Origin: Thermosynechococcus sp. CL-1
GTDB taxonomy: Bacteria; Cyanobacteriota; Cyanobacteriia; Thermosynechococcales; Thermosynechococcaceae
Length of the DNA: 64,000 nt
Reading direction: 5' to 3'
Assembly: GCF_008386235.1 (NCBI RefSeq)
Contig: NZ_CP040671.1
Coordinates: forward strand, 1,490,001 to 1,554,000
Positions 44,796 through 53,569 of this stretch are shown here, in pieces. The notes under the pieces were generated by a model. The model was not told where the DNA came from. It searched no databases and was given only the letters and a program-made list of their open reading frames with translations. The position numbers and the translations under genes were made by a program. Position 1 is the stretch's first letter. Each line of letters begins with the position of its first letter.

Positions 44796-45101
44796 CTAAC
44801 GACGGCTAGCAAATTGCGGCAGTTCCACCTGTGACCGTTTGAGGGGGATTCGCGAACGGGAGGCAAAGCGTTCTTTGGTGAATTCGGCTTGCCACGGTTG
44901 AATGCCAATGGGTTGAATCGAACGCGGATGGGAAACTGCTGGCATGGTGATCGCGTCTAAGGGTTTCGAGGCAGTTCTGGAGGGAACCTGAACGCGGTAA
45001 ACTGTCCTGTGCCAAGAGGTTTCAATCTGGCGGCGAGAATTGGCGATCGCGTGCCATTCTTGATCATCCATGTTCCACTCTACTTTGTGCCACTCACTCA
45101 T
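44796..45101 (-). CDS. Small hypothetical protein upstream of glmS
   Basis: 101 residues from the ATG at 45101 (MSEWHKVEWNMDDQEWHAIANSRRQIETSWHR...). Rich in Trp near the N terminus and in basic and Pro residues later; no membrane segment. I do not recognise it. Composition matches the neighbours, and its same-strand position 39 bp before glmS supports a real gene. The frame is open to 45128. Another possibility is a chance ORF. Confidence 0.55.
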   Translation of the reverse strand: MSEWHKVEWNMDDQEWHAIANSRRQIETSWHRTVYRVQVPSRTASKPLDAITMPAVSHPRSIQPIGIQPWQAEFTKERFASRSRIPLKRSQVELPQFASRR

Positions 45102-45448
45102 CACCCAACACCCACACCTTGATGACATCTTGTTATTTGGATTTTTATGAACTAGATTATCGGAATTTTAACAAAAGGCAAGCTTTGGACAAAAATTGTC
45201 ACAGGATGCTAGGGGGACAGCCTGTAACTCCCGTCACCTGCTGTGTTGAGCAATTACGCCAATCCGCTAGGGTCCATGCGCTTTCAGTACAACTCAAGAC
45301 ACTTCACAAACTGGTACGTGCCTAGGCTTTATCTCCTCTCACAGAATTCCTCATCCATACAGTGGGGTCGTTCATTTCCGTATCTTTCACCGGCGAGTGC
45401 CGTAGTGCCACAATACCCTAAACGGCCTATCACTGGAGATGCACAGCC
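45102..45448. other. 347-bp divergent intergenic region
   Basis: Lies between the small gene at 45101 and murE. The first 80 bp are AT-rich and the rest is mixed; I see no recognisable RNA or coding signal, only short chance frames. It should hold promoters for both directions. Confidence 0.4.
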
Positions 45449-46942
45449 ATGAACCTACGGGAACTCCTGACGGCGGCAGCGATTACGCCGAGTTTTGAAC
45501 ATCCTGCCCTCGATCAAGAGGTGAAGTCCCTGAGTACGAATTCTTGGGAGTGTCAGCGTGGCTCTTTGTTTATTGGTATGCCCGGTACGCGGGTGGATGG
45601 GGGCAATTTTTGGCCAAGTGCCTTGGTAGCTGGGGCGATCGCGGCAGTGGTGTCTCCGCAAGCCAAACCCCGTGAGGGAGATGCCTGTGTGATTGTCGTA
45701 CCCGATATCGAACGCGCCTGTGGCCGACTTGCAGCTGCCTTTTATGGTTATCCCAGCCAACATCTCAGCCTCTTGGGGGTCACAGGCACCAATGGCAAAA
45801 CAACGACGACTCACTTGGTGGAGCATCTCCTCAATCATGTGGGCTACCCAACGGCACTTCTAGGCACGCTCTATAGTCGTTGGCCGGGACACTGTGAGAT
45901 TGCCAGTCATACCACGCCCTTTGCGGTGACCCTTCAGGAACAATTGGCGGCAGCAGTCGCAGCGGGCTGTCGGTTTGCGGTCATGGAGGTGAGTTCCCAT
46001 GCCTTAGCGCAGGATCGGGTGTGGGGTTGCCAGTTTGAGGTGGCAGCTTTCACGAATTTGACCCAAGATCATCTGGACTATCACCGCGATCTGGAGGATT
46101 ATTTTGCCGCTAAGGCCAAGCTCTTTACTGCTGACTATCTCAAGGGTCGAGCAATTCTCAATGGCGATGATCCCTTTGGCCAGCGACTGGCTCAACAGTT
46201 GCCGCGCGATCGCTACTGGACCTATGGCCTCAGCGAGAATGCTGATTTTCGGGCTGAGCATCTCACCTATCGTGTCAATGGCGTGACGGGCACGGTTCAT
46301 ACCCCTATCGGTAGCGGCACCCTAGACTCGCCTTTGGTGGGACAGTTTAATGTGGCCAATGTGCTGGCCGCGATCGCCATGGGGGCAGCGGTGGGACTCC
46401 CCCTAGAATCGATGCTGAAGGCCATTCGTGACTTTGCGGGGGTACCGGGGCGGATGGAGCAGGTGCGCATTAGCCCAGACCAAGAGATTACGGTTCTTGT
46501 GGATTATGCCCATACCCCCGATAGCCTTGAGAACTTGTTAAAAGCTGCCCGTCCCTTTATTCCCGGTAAGCTGATCTGTGTCTTTGGCTGTGGCGGCGAT
46601 CGCGATCGTACCAAGCGTCCCCAGATGGGAACCATTGCCGCTCGCCTTGCGGATCAAGTGGTGGTGACATCCGATAACCCGCGCACCGAGGATCCCCGCC
46701 GCATTCTTGATGACATCCTTGCTGGTATCCCACCACAAACGCCGCTGATTGTTGAGGCCGATCGCCGTCAAGCGATTCTGCAAGCCATTCTGAGCGCAGC
46801 GCCGGGTGATGGCGTGATCATTGCCGGCAAAGGCCATGAGGACTACCAAATTCTGGGGACTGAAAAAGTTCACTTCGACGATCGCGAGGAAGCCCGCACT
46901 GCCCTCGAACAGCGATGCAAACAACGACCGGATCAGGGCTAA
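45449..46942 (+). CDS. murE: UDP-N-acetylmuramoyl-tripeptide synthetase
   Basis: Mur ligase that adds the third residue to UDP-MurNAc-L-Ala-D-Glu. 497 residues. ATP loop GVTGTNGKTTTTHLVEH (about 112-120 for the core), the carbamylated-lysine region, and VVTSDNPRTEDPRRI: the DNPR motif is the mark of meso-diaminopimelate-adding enzymes, as expected for a cyanobacterial wall. The ATG is at 45449. The DinG-like gene begins shortly after its stop. Confidence 0.97.
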   Translation: MNLRELLTAAAITPSFEHPALDQEVKSLSTNSWECQRGSLFIGMPGTRVDGGNFWPSALVAGAIAAVVSPQAKPREGDACVIVVPDIERACGRLAAAFYGYPSQHLSLLGVTGTNGKTTTTHLVEHLLNHVGYPTALLGTLYSRWPGHCEIASHTTPFAVTLQEQLAAAVAAGCRFAVMEVSSHALAQDRVWGCQFEVAAFTNLTQDHLDYHRDLEDYFAAKAKLFTADYLKGRAILNGDDPFGQRLAQQLPRDRYWTYGLSENADFRAEHLTYRVNGVTGTVHTPIGSGTLDSPLVGQFNVANVLAAIAMGAAVGLPLESMLKAIRDFAGVPGRMEQVRISPDQEITVLVDYAHTPDSLENLLKAARPFIPGKLICVFGCGGDRDRTKRPQMGTIAARLADQVVVTSDNPRTEDPRRILDDILAGIPPQTPLIVEADRRQAILQAILSAAPGDGVIIAGKGHEDYQILGTEKVHFDDREEARTALEQRCKQRPDQG

Positions 46943-46983
46943 CGTGCCACAATAGGGGATTGTTGTTCCACAGCGAGCAGATT

Positions 46984-48456
46984 GTGATTGAGGCAGAGGT
47001 TCACCGCCAATTACGGGCATTTTTACGCAGCAGTGGCGATCGCCGGTGGCCTCACCATCTCACCTTGGCGCGGCTGGTTGCCCGTGCCCTACGGCTGCAG
47101 CGGGGGTGTTTACTTCAAGTCACTCAGCGGGCAGTGTTGCACCATCGCTATGGCCTGAGTTATCTGCTGCCGCTGCTGTTGTATCCTGAACCTGCCCTGC
47201 TTGTCGTCCCCCAAGAGCGACTGACACGACTACTGCACCAAAAAATTCCTGAACTCCTCACCTTCCTTGCGGTTGCGAAACCGATTCAGCATAGCCAGTA
47301 CCCGCAGCCAGCCTTTGAGGGGGTGCTTGTAATGAGCCTCGAGGACTGGTGTCGCCACACCACCGTCTATCCCAACGTTGTCACGATCATTGATGGCATT
47401 GAAGCCTTGCCCCAAATTGCCCAGCAGCAGATGACCTGCACCATTACCACCAGCGATTGGGAGCATTTGAAACTGGCTCTTCCCGGTGCAGTTGATGCCA
47501 TTCGCCAAGTCTATGCCCAGTTGGTGCAGCATCTCTTGCAACGGCCCCACAACCCCTATGGCGATTACCTGCTGACGCCAACGGAACAACAACCGCTCCT
47601 TGAGCTACTCAATCAATGGCCGCAGGGGTTGCCTCCCCAATGGTCACAACTGCGTGAATACCTCAACCGCAGTGACACGGCAATTTGGGGACGCCGCCAC
47701 CCGACGGTGGGCTACTTTACGCTTCAAGGGCACCCCCTGAATTTGCGTCCCTATTTTCAAGGCATTTGGTCACAAGCTCCCTTTGTTCTGATCGGTAGCG
47801 GTCCGGAGACTGACCCGCCCTTGGCCTATGTGCAACAGGAATTGGGCATTCCTCCCCAAACCACGATTAAATTTGCTGGCGATCGCCACAGTGAAGCGAT
47901 TACGCTCTCAATTGCTGAAGACTTACCTCTCCCTAACACCCCAGAATTTGCCCCAGCCGTCCTGCGGCGTCTCTACGATCTCATTGGCACGATCGGCCAT
48001 CGGCGGGCGGTGATCCTTGTCAGCGATGTGCCCCTACGGGAACAGTTGGCGACCCAATTGGCTGCCCTCTACGGTTCACGGGTACAGGTGGAGACCCCCA
48101 ACCTTGACACGAACACGATTTTAGTGACGGGGGAGACCTTTTGGCTGCGTCATGGGGCGCAGTTGCCCTGCCCAGCGCTATTCGTCTTAACGACGTTGCC
48201 CTTGCCCTCGCCAGAAAAAGCGGTGGTAAGTGCCCGCATTGAATGGCACAAGCAGCAAAAACAGGATTGGTTTCGCCAGTATCTCTTGCCAGAGTGCTTG
48301 ACGGTGCTGGATCGTGCCCTTGCCCCTGTGCGTCAGGATGAAACGCTGGTGGCGATTTTGGATCGGCGGCTCACGGAGCGCAGCTATGGCCGGGAAATTC
48401 TCCAGAGTCTCAGTCCCTACAACCGCGTTAGCGATCGCGCCCAATCACCGCGTTGA
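46984..48456 (+). CDS. DinG/XPD-like protein with degenerate helicase motifs
   Basis: About 490 residues from a GTG at 46984 (MIEAEVHRQLRAFLRSSG); the frame is open from 46915, inside murE, and a TTG at 46960 is another option. The layout is that of the DinG helicases of cyanobacteria (HHLTLARLVARALRL at the N terminus, VAILDRRLTERSYGREIL at the C terminus). But the Walker A position reads RGCLLQVTQRAVLHHR with no GKT, the DEAH box position reads IIDGIEAL, and the QxxGRxIR-like position reads DRALAPVRQ. ATPase activity is therefore unlikely. Last 29 bp overlap larE. Confidence 0.8.
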   Translation: MIEAEVHRQLRAFLRSSGDRRWPHHLTLARLVARALRLQRGCLLQVTQRAVLHHRYGLSYLLPLLLYPEPALLVVPQERLTRLLHQKIPELLTFLAVAKPIQHSQYPQPAFEGVLVMSLEDWCRHTTVYPNVVTIIDGIEALPQIAQQQMTCTITTSDWEHLKLALPGAVDAIRQVYAQLVQHLLQRPHNPYGDYLLTPTEQQPLLELLNQWPQGLPPQWSQLREYLNRSDTAIWGRRHPTVGYFTLQGHPLNLRPYFQGIWSQAPFVLIGSGPETDPPLAYVQQELGIPPQTTIKFAGDRHSEAITLSIAEDLPLPNTPEFAPAVLRRLYDLIGTIGHRRAVILVSDVPLREQLATQLAALYGSRVQVETPNLDTNTILVTGETFWLRHGAQLPCPALFVLTTLPLPSPEKAVVSARIEWHKQQKQDWFRQYLLPECLTVLDRALAPVRQDETLVAILDRRLTERSYGREILQSLSPYNRVSDRAQSPR

Positions 48457-49240
48457 GTTTGCCACTGCGAAAGCCCTCTAGATCCAACGTGACATAGGTA
48501 AAGCCAAGGGACTGAAAGTGGTTTACCAGCTTCTCCAGATCCGTCATCGTCACAAAGTGGGCAATCTGCTCTTGGGGCACCTCAATGCGCGCCGTATCGC
48601 CATGGCTGCGGACGCGGCACAGTTCCCAGCCCTGCTTGCGCAGGTAGTATTCGGCATTGCCCACCCGTTGCAGCTTGGCAAGGGTAATTTCCTCACCGTA
48701 GGGAAAACGCGAACTGAGACAGGGTTGGGCAGGTTTATTCCACCACGGCAGCCCTAGGGATTTGGCAATTTCGCGCACCTCGAGTTTACCAATCCCCACC
48801 TCGGCAAGGGGCGATCGCACCCCCCGCTCTTTGGCCGCAGCAATGCCGGGGCGATAGTCTTGAAGATCATCGGCATTCACGCCATCAAGAATATAGTCAT
48901 AGCCCCACGCCTGAGCCAGTTCCCGCAGGCGATCGTGGAGTTCACTTTTGCAAAAGTAGCAGCGATTGACGGGGTTAGTGGCGTAGTTGGGGTTCTCCAG
49001 TTCATGGGTTTCAATCAGCTCATGGCGAATGCCAATGGTCGCTGCCTGAATACGCGCATCCTCTAGATCCGCTGGAAATAATGAGGGGGACACCGCCGTG
49101 ACCGCCACTGCGCGATCGCCCAAGACATCCTGAGCCACCTTGGCCACGAGCGTACTATCAATACCACCAGAGTAGGCAATCAAGGCTCGATCGAGTTCGC
49201 CAATGAGATCCCGTAAGGCCGCTAGTTTGTCCACGCCCAT
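48428..49240 (-). CDS. larE: ATP-dependent sacrificial sulfur transferase LarE
   Basis: PP-loop ATPase that, in lactate racemase maturation, transfers its own cysteine sulfur to the pyridinium dithiocarboxylate precursor. About 270 residues. The PP-loop is SGGIDST (24-30); the CYFCKSEL segment and the WWNKPAQPCLSSRFPYG segment, whose Cys corresponds to the sacrificial Cys176 of the Lactobacillus enzyme, are present. Start is MGVDKL at 49240 or the preceding ATG. No larB, larC or larA is in the window, so the cofactor role here is unproved. The 3' end overlaps the DinG-like gene by 29 bp. Confidence 0.92.
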   Translation of the reverse strand: MGVDKLAALRDLIGELDRALIAYSGGIDSTLVAKVAQDVLGDRAVAVTAVSPSLFPADLEDARIQAATIGIRHELIETHELENPNYATNPVNRCYFCKSELHDRLRELAQAWGYDYILDGVNADDLQDYRPGIAAAKERGVRSPLAEVGIGKLEVREIAKSLGLPWWNKPAQPCLSSRFPYGEEITLAKLQRVGNAEYYLRKQGWELCRVRSHGDTARIEVPQEQIAHFVTMTDLEKLVNHFQSLGFTYVTLDLEGFRSGKLNAVIGRDR

Positions 49241-49340
49241 CACCGACCGATATTCCGAGAATTCTGCTCCTACAGTTTAGCTTAGGGATAAGAGAAGAAC
49301 GCTCAAGCCCTCATTAACCAAATGCTGCGAGTGCTCCCCC

Positions 49341-49360
49341 CTGCTCTACAATAAAATCAC
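49341..49360 (+). promoter_or_regulatory. Likely psb30 promoter -10 region
   Basis: TACAAT at 49347-49352 lies 42 bp before the psb30 start in a short AT-rich patch. No convincing -35 hexamer is seen, so confidence is limited. Confidence 0.4.
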
Positions 49361-49393
49361 GAACTGATAACCGCTGATTGCTCGGGAGAACCT

Positions 49394-49534
49394 ATGGGAA
49401 TTTTCAATGGCATTATTGAATTTCTTAGCAATATCAACTTTGAGGTGATTGCCCAACTGACCATGATTGCCATGATTGGCATTGCAGGGCCGGCAATTAT
49501 CTTCCTATTGGCTGTGCGTCGCGGCAATTTGTAG
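49394..49534 (+). CDS. psb30: Photosystem II protein Psb30 (Ycf12)
   Basis: 46-residue single-span subunit of photosystem II, bound near cytochrome b559 and PsbZ. The translation opens MGIFNGIIEFLSNINFEV and ends IIFLLAVRRGNL, which I recognise as Ycf12/Psb30. The membrane helix covers about 17-41. It is a short gene standing alone between larE (divergent) and recJ (convergent, stop 21 bp away). GGGAGA lies about 6 bp before the ATG. Confidence 0.95.
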   Translation: MGIFNGIIEFLSNINFEVIAQLTMIAMIGIAGPAIIFLLAVRRGNL

Positions 49535-49554
49535 GCGATTTCTTTATTCAAGAC

Positions 49555-51819
49555 TTAGGAAGTCCCCCACCTTTGCGCTAGCCGTGCCAAATCCTTGGCT
49601 TGCAGCTGATACCAGCGTTGCAATCGTGTCAGTTCGGCGGTAATGCTCAGGGTGGGGGCAAATCCTTCGCAGCCATAGCCCAAATGGCGCAGGATCGCTA
49701 CAAGCGTACAGGGGGCAATCCAATAGGTTTGACTCAAGGCTAAAAGATTCACCGTAGTCTGTTCTTTAAGGTCATTTTGAATTGAAAGGATGAGGGTTGT
49801 CAGCGGAGCGATCGCCGGTCGTTGGCACCCTACATAGACCATTTCTGGTTGGGCAATGGCCAAGAGCCAACGCAAGTGGGTGGCAGAGGGCGGCAGTGAC
49901 CAGAGAATGAGGGTGCGACAGCGATCGCGGGGGCGATCGTAGTGAATGGCTGCTGTGGTTAAGTTCGGGGGAACCTCAGGGCGGCCATAGCCATAGAGCA
50001 AGACATTGTCCCGCAACTGTGGCAGGAGCGTTGTCAAAGGCGGTAGGGGTTGCCAATGGGGAAGCGGGTGACTGGGCGGATTAGGGACGTACCACGCCAG
50101 TGAGAGTTTGACCCCCTTGAGTTCGAGTTCCAACTGGGTTTCGCCATTCCAAGTGTGGGCTGTGAGGTGATAGGCAATATCGACCGTGGTGGGCAACGGA
50201 AAAAATTGTCCCCACCGCCAAGCCTTAGCGGTCATCTGCCGCCCATTCTGCTCTAGGGTGAGTTGCAGATGTTCCCGCTGCTGACCCATGGGTGCTTGTT
50301 CGAGAATCTTGACCCCGCGACTACAGAAAATTGGCTGCGGATTCTCACTGCCAAAGGGTTGCAGTTGCTCCACTTGGGCGTAAAAGTCCCACGTCAGCTG
50401 CTCAAAGGAGACTTCGGCATCAAGGGTAACAAGGGGACGCAGATCCTCTGGTTTGAGACAGGTTTGGGCAAAGGCTCGCAGGCGATCGCGCCAAGTCGCT
50501 AAATGCTCCGCCCGTAGGCTAAACCCCCCGGCTGCCCTATGACCGCCATATTTCAAGAGCAGATCCTTGGTTGCTTCAAGGGCTTCAAAGACATGGAATT
50601 CAGGAATACTGCGAATTGAGCCGCGAATGGTTGTCTCATCTTCATAGGTGCCAATAAACACCGGTACGCCGTAGCGCTCCACAAGCCGCGAGGCAACAAT
50701 GCCAATGACCCCATGGTGCCAGTCGGGCTGGACGATCACTAAGACCCACTCCTGTTGGGGATCAAAGCCCGTCTCTTCAAGGTGGGCGATCGCCTGTCTC
50801 TCAATTTCAGCACAGAGTTCCTGACGGCGGTGGTTCGTTGCCTCGCAGAGGGTGGCCAATTCCAGAGCACGCTGCGGATCTTCTGTGGTCAGCAGGTCAA
50901 TTACCACTTGGGGATCGCCAATGCGGCCAATGGCATTGATGCGCGGCCCCAAGCGAAACCCCACCACCGTCGGCTTGAGAGCAGCATCCTGAGCAGGCAA
51001 ACAACCCGCCACCCGCATCAGCGCTTGCACCCCCACAAGAGAAGAGGTGGGAATTGTTTGCAACCCCTGCTTGACCCAGCGGCGATTCACTCCCGTCAAG
51101 GGCGCCAGATCCGCAATCGTGCCCAAGGTACACAGTTCTCGCAAGGGTCGCACCAGTTCGCGCCAGTTGCCCAGTCGCTGTGCTAGGGACAGAGCAAGGG
51201 TATAGGCCATTCCCACCCCAGCGAGGGTATGGTAGGGGGATGCTGGCGGCACCAGTTTTGGATTGAGAATGGCATGGGCAGGGGGCAGTTGCTCCGGTAC
51301 ATCGTGGTGATCCGTCACGATCACCGTCAGTCCCAGTTCCCGTGCCTTGAGAATGGGCTGGTGGGCAGCAATGCCGTTGTCCACCGTGAGAATCAGTTTC
51401 ACACCGCGCTCGTAGCAGTCTTGAACAATCCGCTCATTGATGCCGTAGCCTTCCTGCATCCGCGAGGGAATCTCATAGTCAATGTCGGCGCCTAGATGGC
51501 GCAGCGCACGCAACAGCAGAGCGGTACTGGTCATGCCATCAGCATCGTAATCGCCACAAATGGTCATTTTGTCACCGCGGGCGATCGCCCGTTGCAACAA
51601 TTCCACCGCTAAATCAAGGTCAGGAAAGACGGTATTGGGAGGCGGTAGCTCTAGGGTTTCGGGTTCAAGAAACGCCCGGACGGCTGTGGGAGTCGTGAGA
51701 CCCCGCCGCAGATAAATTTCCGCCAGTGATGCGGGACAACCCAAGGCCTGCCTCAAGGCGTCACAAGACTCGGGATCAATTGGTGGCAAGAGCCAACGTT
51801 GCTGGGGAAGGGCACCCAT
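49555..51819 (-). CDS. recJ: Single-stranded-DNA-specific exonuclease RecJ
   Basis: DHH-family 5'-3' exonuclease of recombination and mismatch repair. From the ATG at 51819 (MGALPQQRWLLPPIDP) the product is 754 residues; the open frame runs on to 51924 but crosses the Fur-like palindrome, so I reject that start. Catalytic segments are MTICGDYDADGMTSTALLL, LTVDNGIAAH, VIVTDHHDVPEQLPPAHAILNPK and the DHHA1 part GGHRAAGGFSL. A long C-terminal region (about 540-754) is the cyanobacterial extension. Confidence 0.95.
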   Translation of the reverse strand: MGALPQQRWLLPPIDPESCDALRQALGCPASLAEIYLRRGLTTPTAVRAFLEPETLELPPPNTVFPDLDLAVELLQRAIARGDKMTICGDYDADGMTSTALLLRALRHLGADIDYEIPSRMQEGYGINERIVQDCYERGVKLILTVDNGIAAHQPILKARELGLTVIVTDHHDVPEQLPPAHAILNPKLVPPASPYHTLAGVGMAYTLALSLAQRLGNWRELVRPLRELCTLGTIADLAPLTGVNRRWVKQGLQTIPTSSLVGVQALMRVAGCLPAQDAALKPTVVGFRLGPRINAIGRIGDPQVVIDLLTTEDPQRALELATLCEATNHRRQELCAEIERQAIAHLEETGFDPQQEWVLVIVQPDWHHGVIGIVASRLVERYGVPVFIGTYEDETTIRGSIRSIPEFHVFEALEATKDLLLKYGGHRAAGGFSLRAEHLATWRDRLRAFAQTCLKPEDLRPLVTLDAEVSFEQLTWDFYAQVEQLQPFGSENPQPIFCSRGVKILEQAPMGQQREHLQLTLEQNGRQMTAKAWRWGQFFPLPTTVDIAYHLTAHTWNGETQLELELKGVKLSLAWYVPNPPSHPLPHWQPLPPLTTLLPQLRDNVLLYGYGRPEVPPNLTTAAIHYDRPRDRCRTLILWSLPPSATHLRWLLAIAQPEMVYVGCQRPAIAPLTTLILSIQNDLKEQTTVNLLALSQTYWIAPCTLVAILRHLGYGCEGFAPTLSITAELTRLQRWYQLQAKDLARLAQRWGTS

Positions 51820-51880
51820 GATGCGGCGGGGGGAGATAGGCAAAGCGATAACCCCAATGCTAACTTGAGCGTGGCTTCGG

Positions 51881-51921
51881 TTGACAGGCCGAGAAAATAG
51901 AATAATAATCGTTATTATTCT
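51881..51921 (+). promoter_or_regulatory. Promoter of the porin gene overlapped by a Fur-like palindrome
   Basis: A -35 hexamer TTGACA (51881-51886) and a -10 candidate TAATAA (51903-51908) are spaced by 16 bp. The -10 lies inside a perfect inverted repeat, 51899-51921, with 10-base arms AGAATAATAA and TTATTATTCT around TCG. The AT pattern resembles the Fur consensus (GATAAT-type repeats). Binding while iron is replete would block the promoter; this is inferred. Confidence 0.65.
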
Positions 51922-51979
51922 CATTTAGCCTTGGTGAATTCCCGAGGCCGTGTCTTGGTGTGAGGTAAGGAGGTCAGTG

Positions 51980-53569
51980 ATGGAAAAATCCCTAACAACG
52001 GTCATGGTGGGTGCCATTCACCTTGCACTACTCAGTCCAGCCGCTGTTGCTGAACCTCAGATGCGCGCTAGTGACAGCATGGGACAGGTGACCTCTGTCT
52101 CCCAACTGTCTGACGTACGCCCCACCGATTGGGCCTATCAAGCCCTTGCTTCCCTTGTCGAAAAACACGGCTGTATTGCTGGCTATCCCGATGGCACCTT
52201 TCGGGGCAACCGTGCCCTAACACGGTTTGAGATGGCTGCTGCCTTGAATGCCTGCCTCGATGTTGTGAGCGATCGCTTTGCCACCAAGGAAGATTTAGCC
52301 ACTTTGCAACGGCTCTCTGAGGAATTTGCCGCTGAACTAGCGACCCTACGCGGACGGGTGGACAACCTCGAAGCCCGTACTGCTACTCTGGAGGCCACGC
52401 AATTTTCAACAACCACCAAGCTCTCTGTGGATGCCGTGATGGCCTTTCAAGCCGGTGGCAATACTCGCCAAGTCTTTGATCCGGTTTCTGGAGATATATT
52501 TACTGGGGGCAGCTACAATCCGACGGTGATTAGCAAGGTGGAGATTAACCTCAATACCAGTTTTCGCGGTACGGATTTACTGACCACGACCCTCGAAGTG
52601 GGTAACAACGGGTTAGATACGTTTGGGGCAACGGGGATTGGTACCAGTGGTGCTATTGCGGGTGGCTCTGTGGATTATGCTGGGGTTGAATCAACCGTCA
52701 ATCTCTTCCGTTTTTTCTACAGCTTCAAGCCCACAGAGGATTTAACGATTGGTGTTGGGCCGCAATTTTATCCCAGTGATATTGTGGATACCAATAGCTA
52801 CGCCAACGATTCTTTCAGGGATTTTAGTTCCAATTTCTTTATCAACAACCCGCTGATTGTGCCCTACGCCGTCAATGATCCCGGTGGGGCGGGTGTCAGT
52901 ATTGAATGGAATCCGGGAGGCGGATTCTTCACGCTGCGCGGTGTTTATGTGGCCGCTGAAGCGGGAGCACCGACGGGTATCCCTACGGGAGGAGGTCTTT
53001 TTGGCGATCCCTATCAGGGAACCGTGGAACTGGAGTTTGCCCGTGCCTTTGGTGCCAATGAACGGAACAACTTTGCGGTGCGCCTGCAATATACCAATTC
53101 CTCAACCCTGAACATTTCCCAGAATGCCGGCGGTGTCAATGTGGAACTCACCCTCGGTAAGTTTGGCCTCTTTGGCCGCTATGCCTACTCCGATATGAAA
53201 CTCTATGGCGATGGAGCAACGATTAATGGCTTGGGGCCCTTTACTGTGGATCCGGGGGTCTTTGTCCTTCCCGCTGGTGGCCAAGTAAACACCACCGCGC
53301 AAACATGGATGGCGGGTTTGGCCTATCGGGACTTGTTGGCGGAAGGATCATTGCTAGCAGCGGCGGTGGGTCAGCCCTTTATTAACTCGTTGGCATCAGC
53401 ACCCGGGATCAATGATGCTACCCAAACCAACTATGAACTCTTTTTCCGCTATCCCCTCAGTGATAATATCACAATCACGCCTGTGTTTATGGCAATCACC
53501 AATGCCAACAATAGCGCCACCAATAGCCCCATTTTCCAAGGGTTGATCCGCACCACGTTTAGCTTCTAA
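51980..53569 (+). CDS. SLH-domain outer-membrane porin (iron-uptake porin type)
   Basis: 529 residues from the ATG at 51980, which has a strong AAGGAGG ribosome binding site. A signal peptide (about 1-24) precedes an SLH domain (about 44-105, LSDVRPTDWAYQALASLVEKHGCIAGYPDGTFRGNRALTRFEMAAAL), a coiled segment (110-145) and a C-terminal beta-barrel ending in a phenylalanine (TTFSF). The layout is that of the cyanobacterial SomA/OprB-like porins, some of which take up iron. The SLH module ties the barrel to peptidoglycan. The stop shares CTAA with the convergent CobW-type gene. Confidence 0.93.
   Translation: MEKSLTTVMVGAIHLALLSPAAVAEPQMRASDSMGQVTSVSQLSDVRPTDWAYQALASLVEKHGCIAGYPDGTFRGNRALTRFEMAAALNACLDVVSDRFATKEDLATLQRLSEEFAAELATLRGRVDNLEARTATLEATQFSTTTKLSVDAVMAFQAGGNTRQVFDPVSGDIFTGGSYNPTVISKVEINLNTSFRGTDLLTTTLEVGNNGLDTFGATGIGTSGAIAGGSVDYAGVESTVNLFRFFYSFKPTEDLTIGVGPQFYPSDIVDTNSYANDSFRDFSSNFFINNPLIVPYAVNDPGGAGVSIEWNPGGGFFTLRGVYVAAEAGAPTGIPTGGGLFGDPYQGTVELEFARAFGANERNNFAVRLQYTNSSTLNISQNAGGVNVELTLGKFGLFGRYAYSDMKLYGDGATINGLGPFTVDPGVFVLPAGGQVNTTAQTWMAGLAYRDLLAEGSLLAAAVGQPFINSLASAPGINDATQTNYELFFRYPLSDNITITPVFMAITNANNSATNSPIFQGLIRTTFSF

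Noticed and set aside
51820-51924. Longer RecJ start at 51924
   Set aside because: The added residues are encoded by the Fur-like palindrome and promoter of the divergent porin, and look unlike RecJ.
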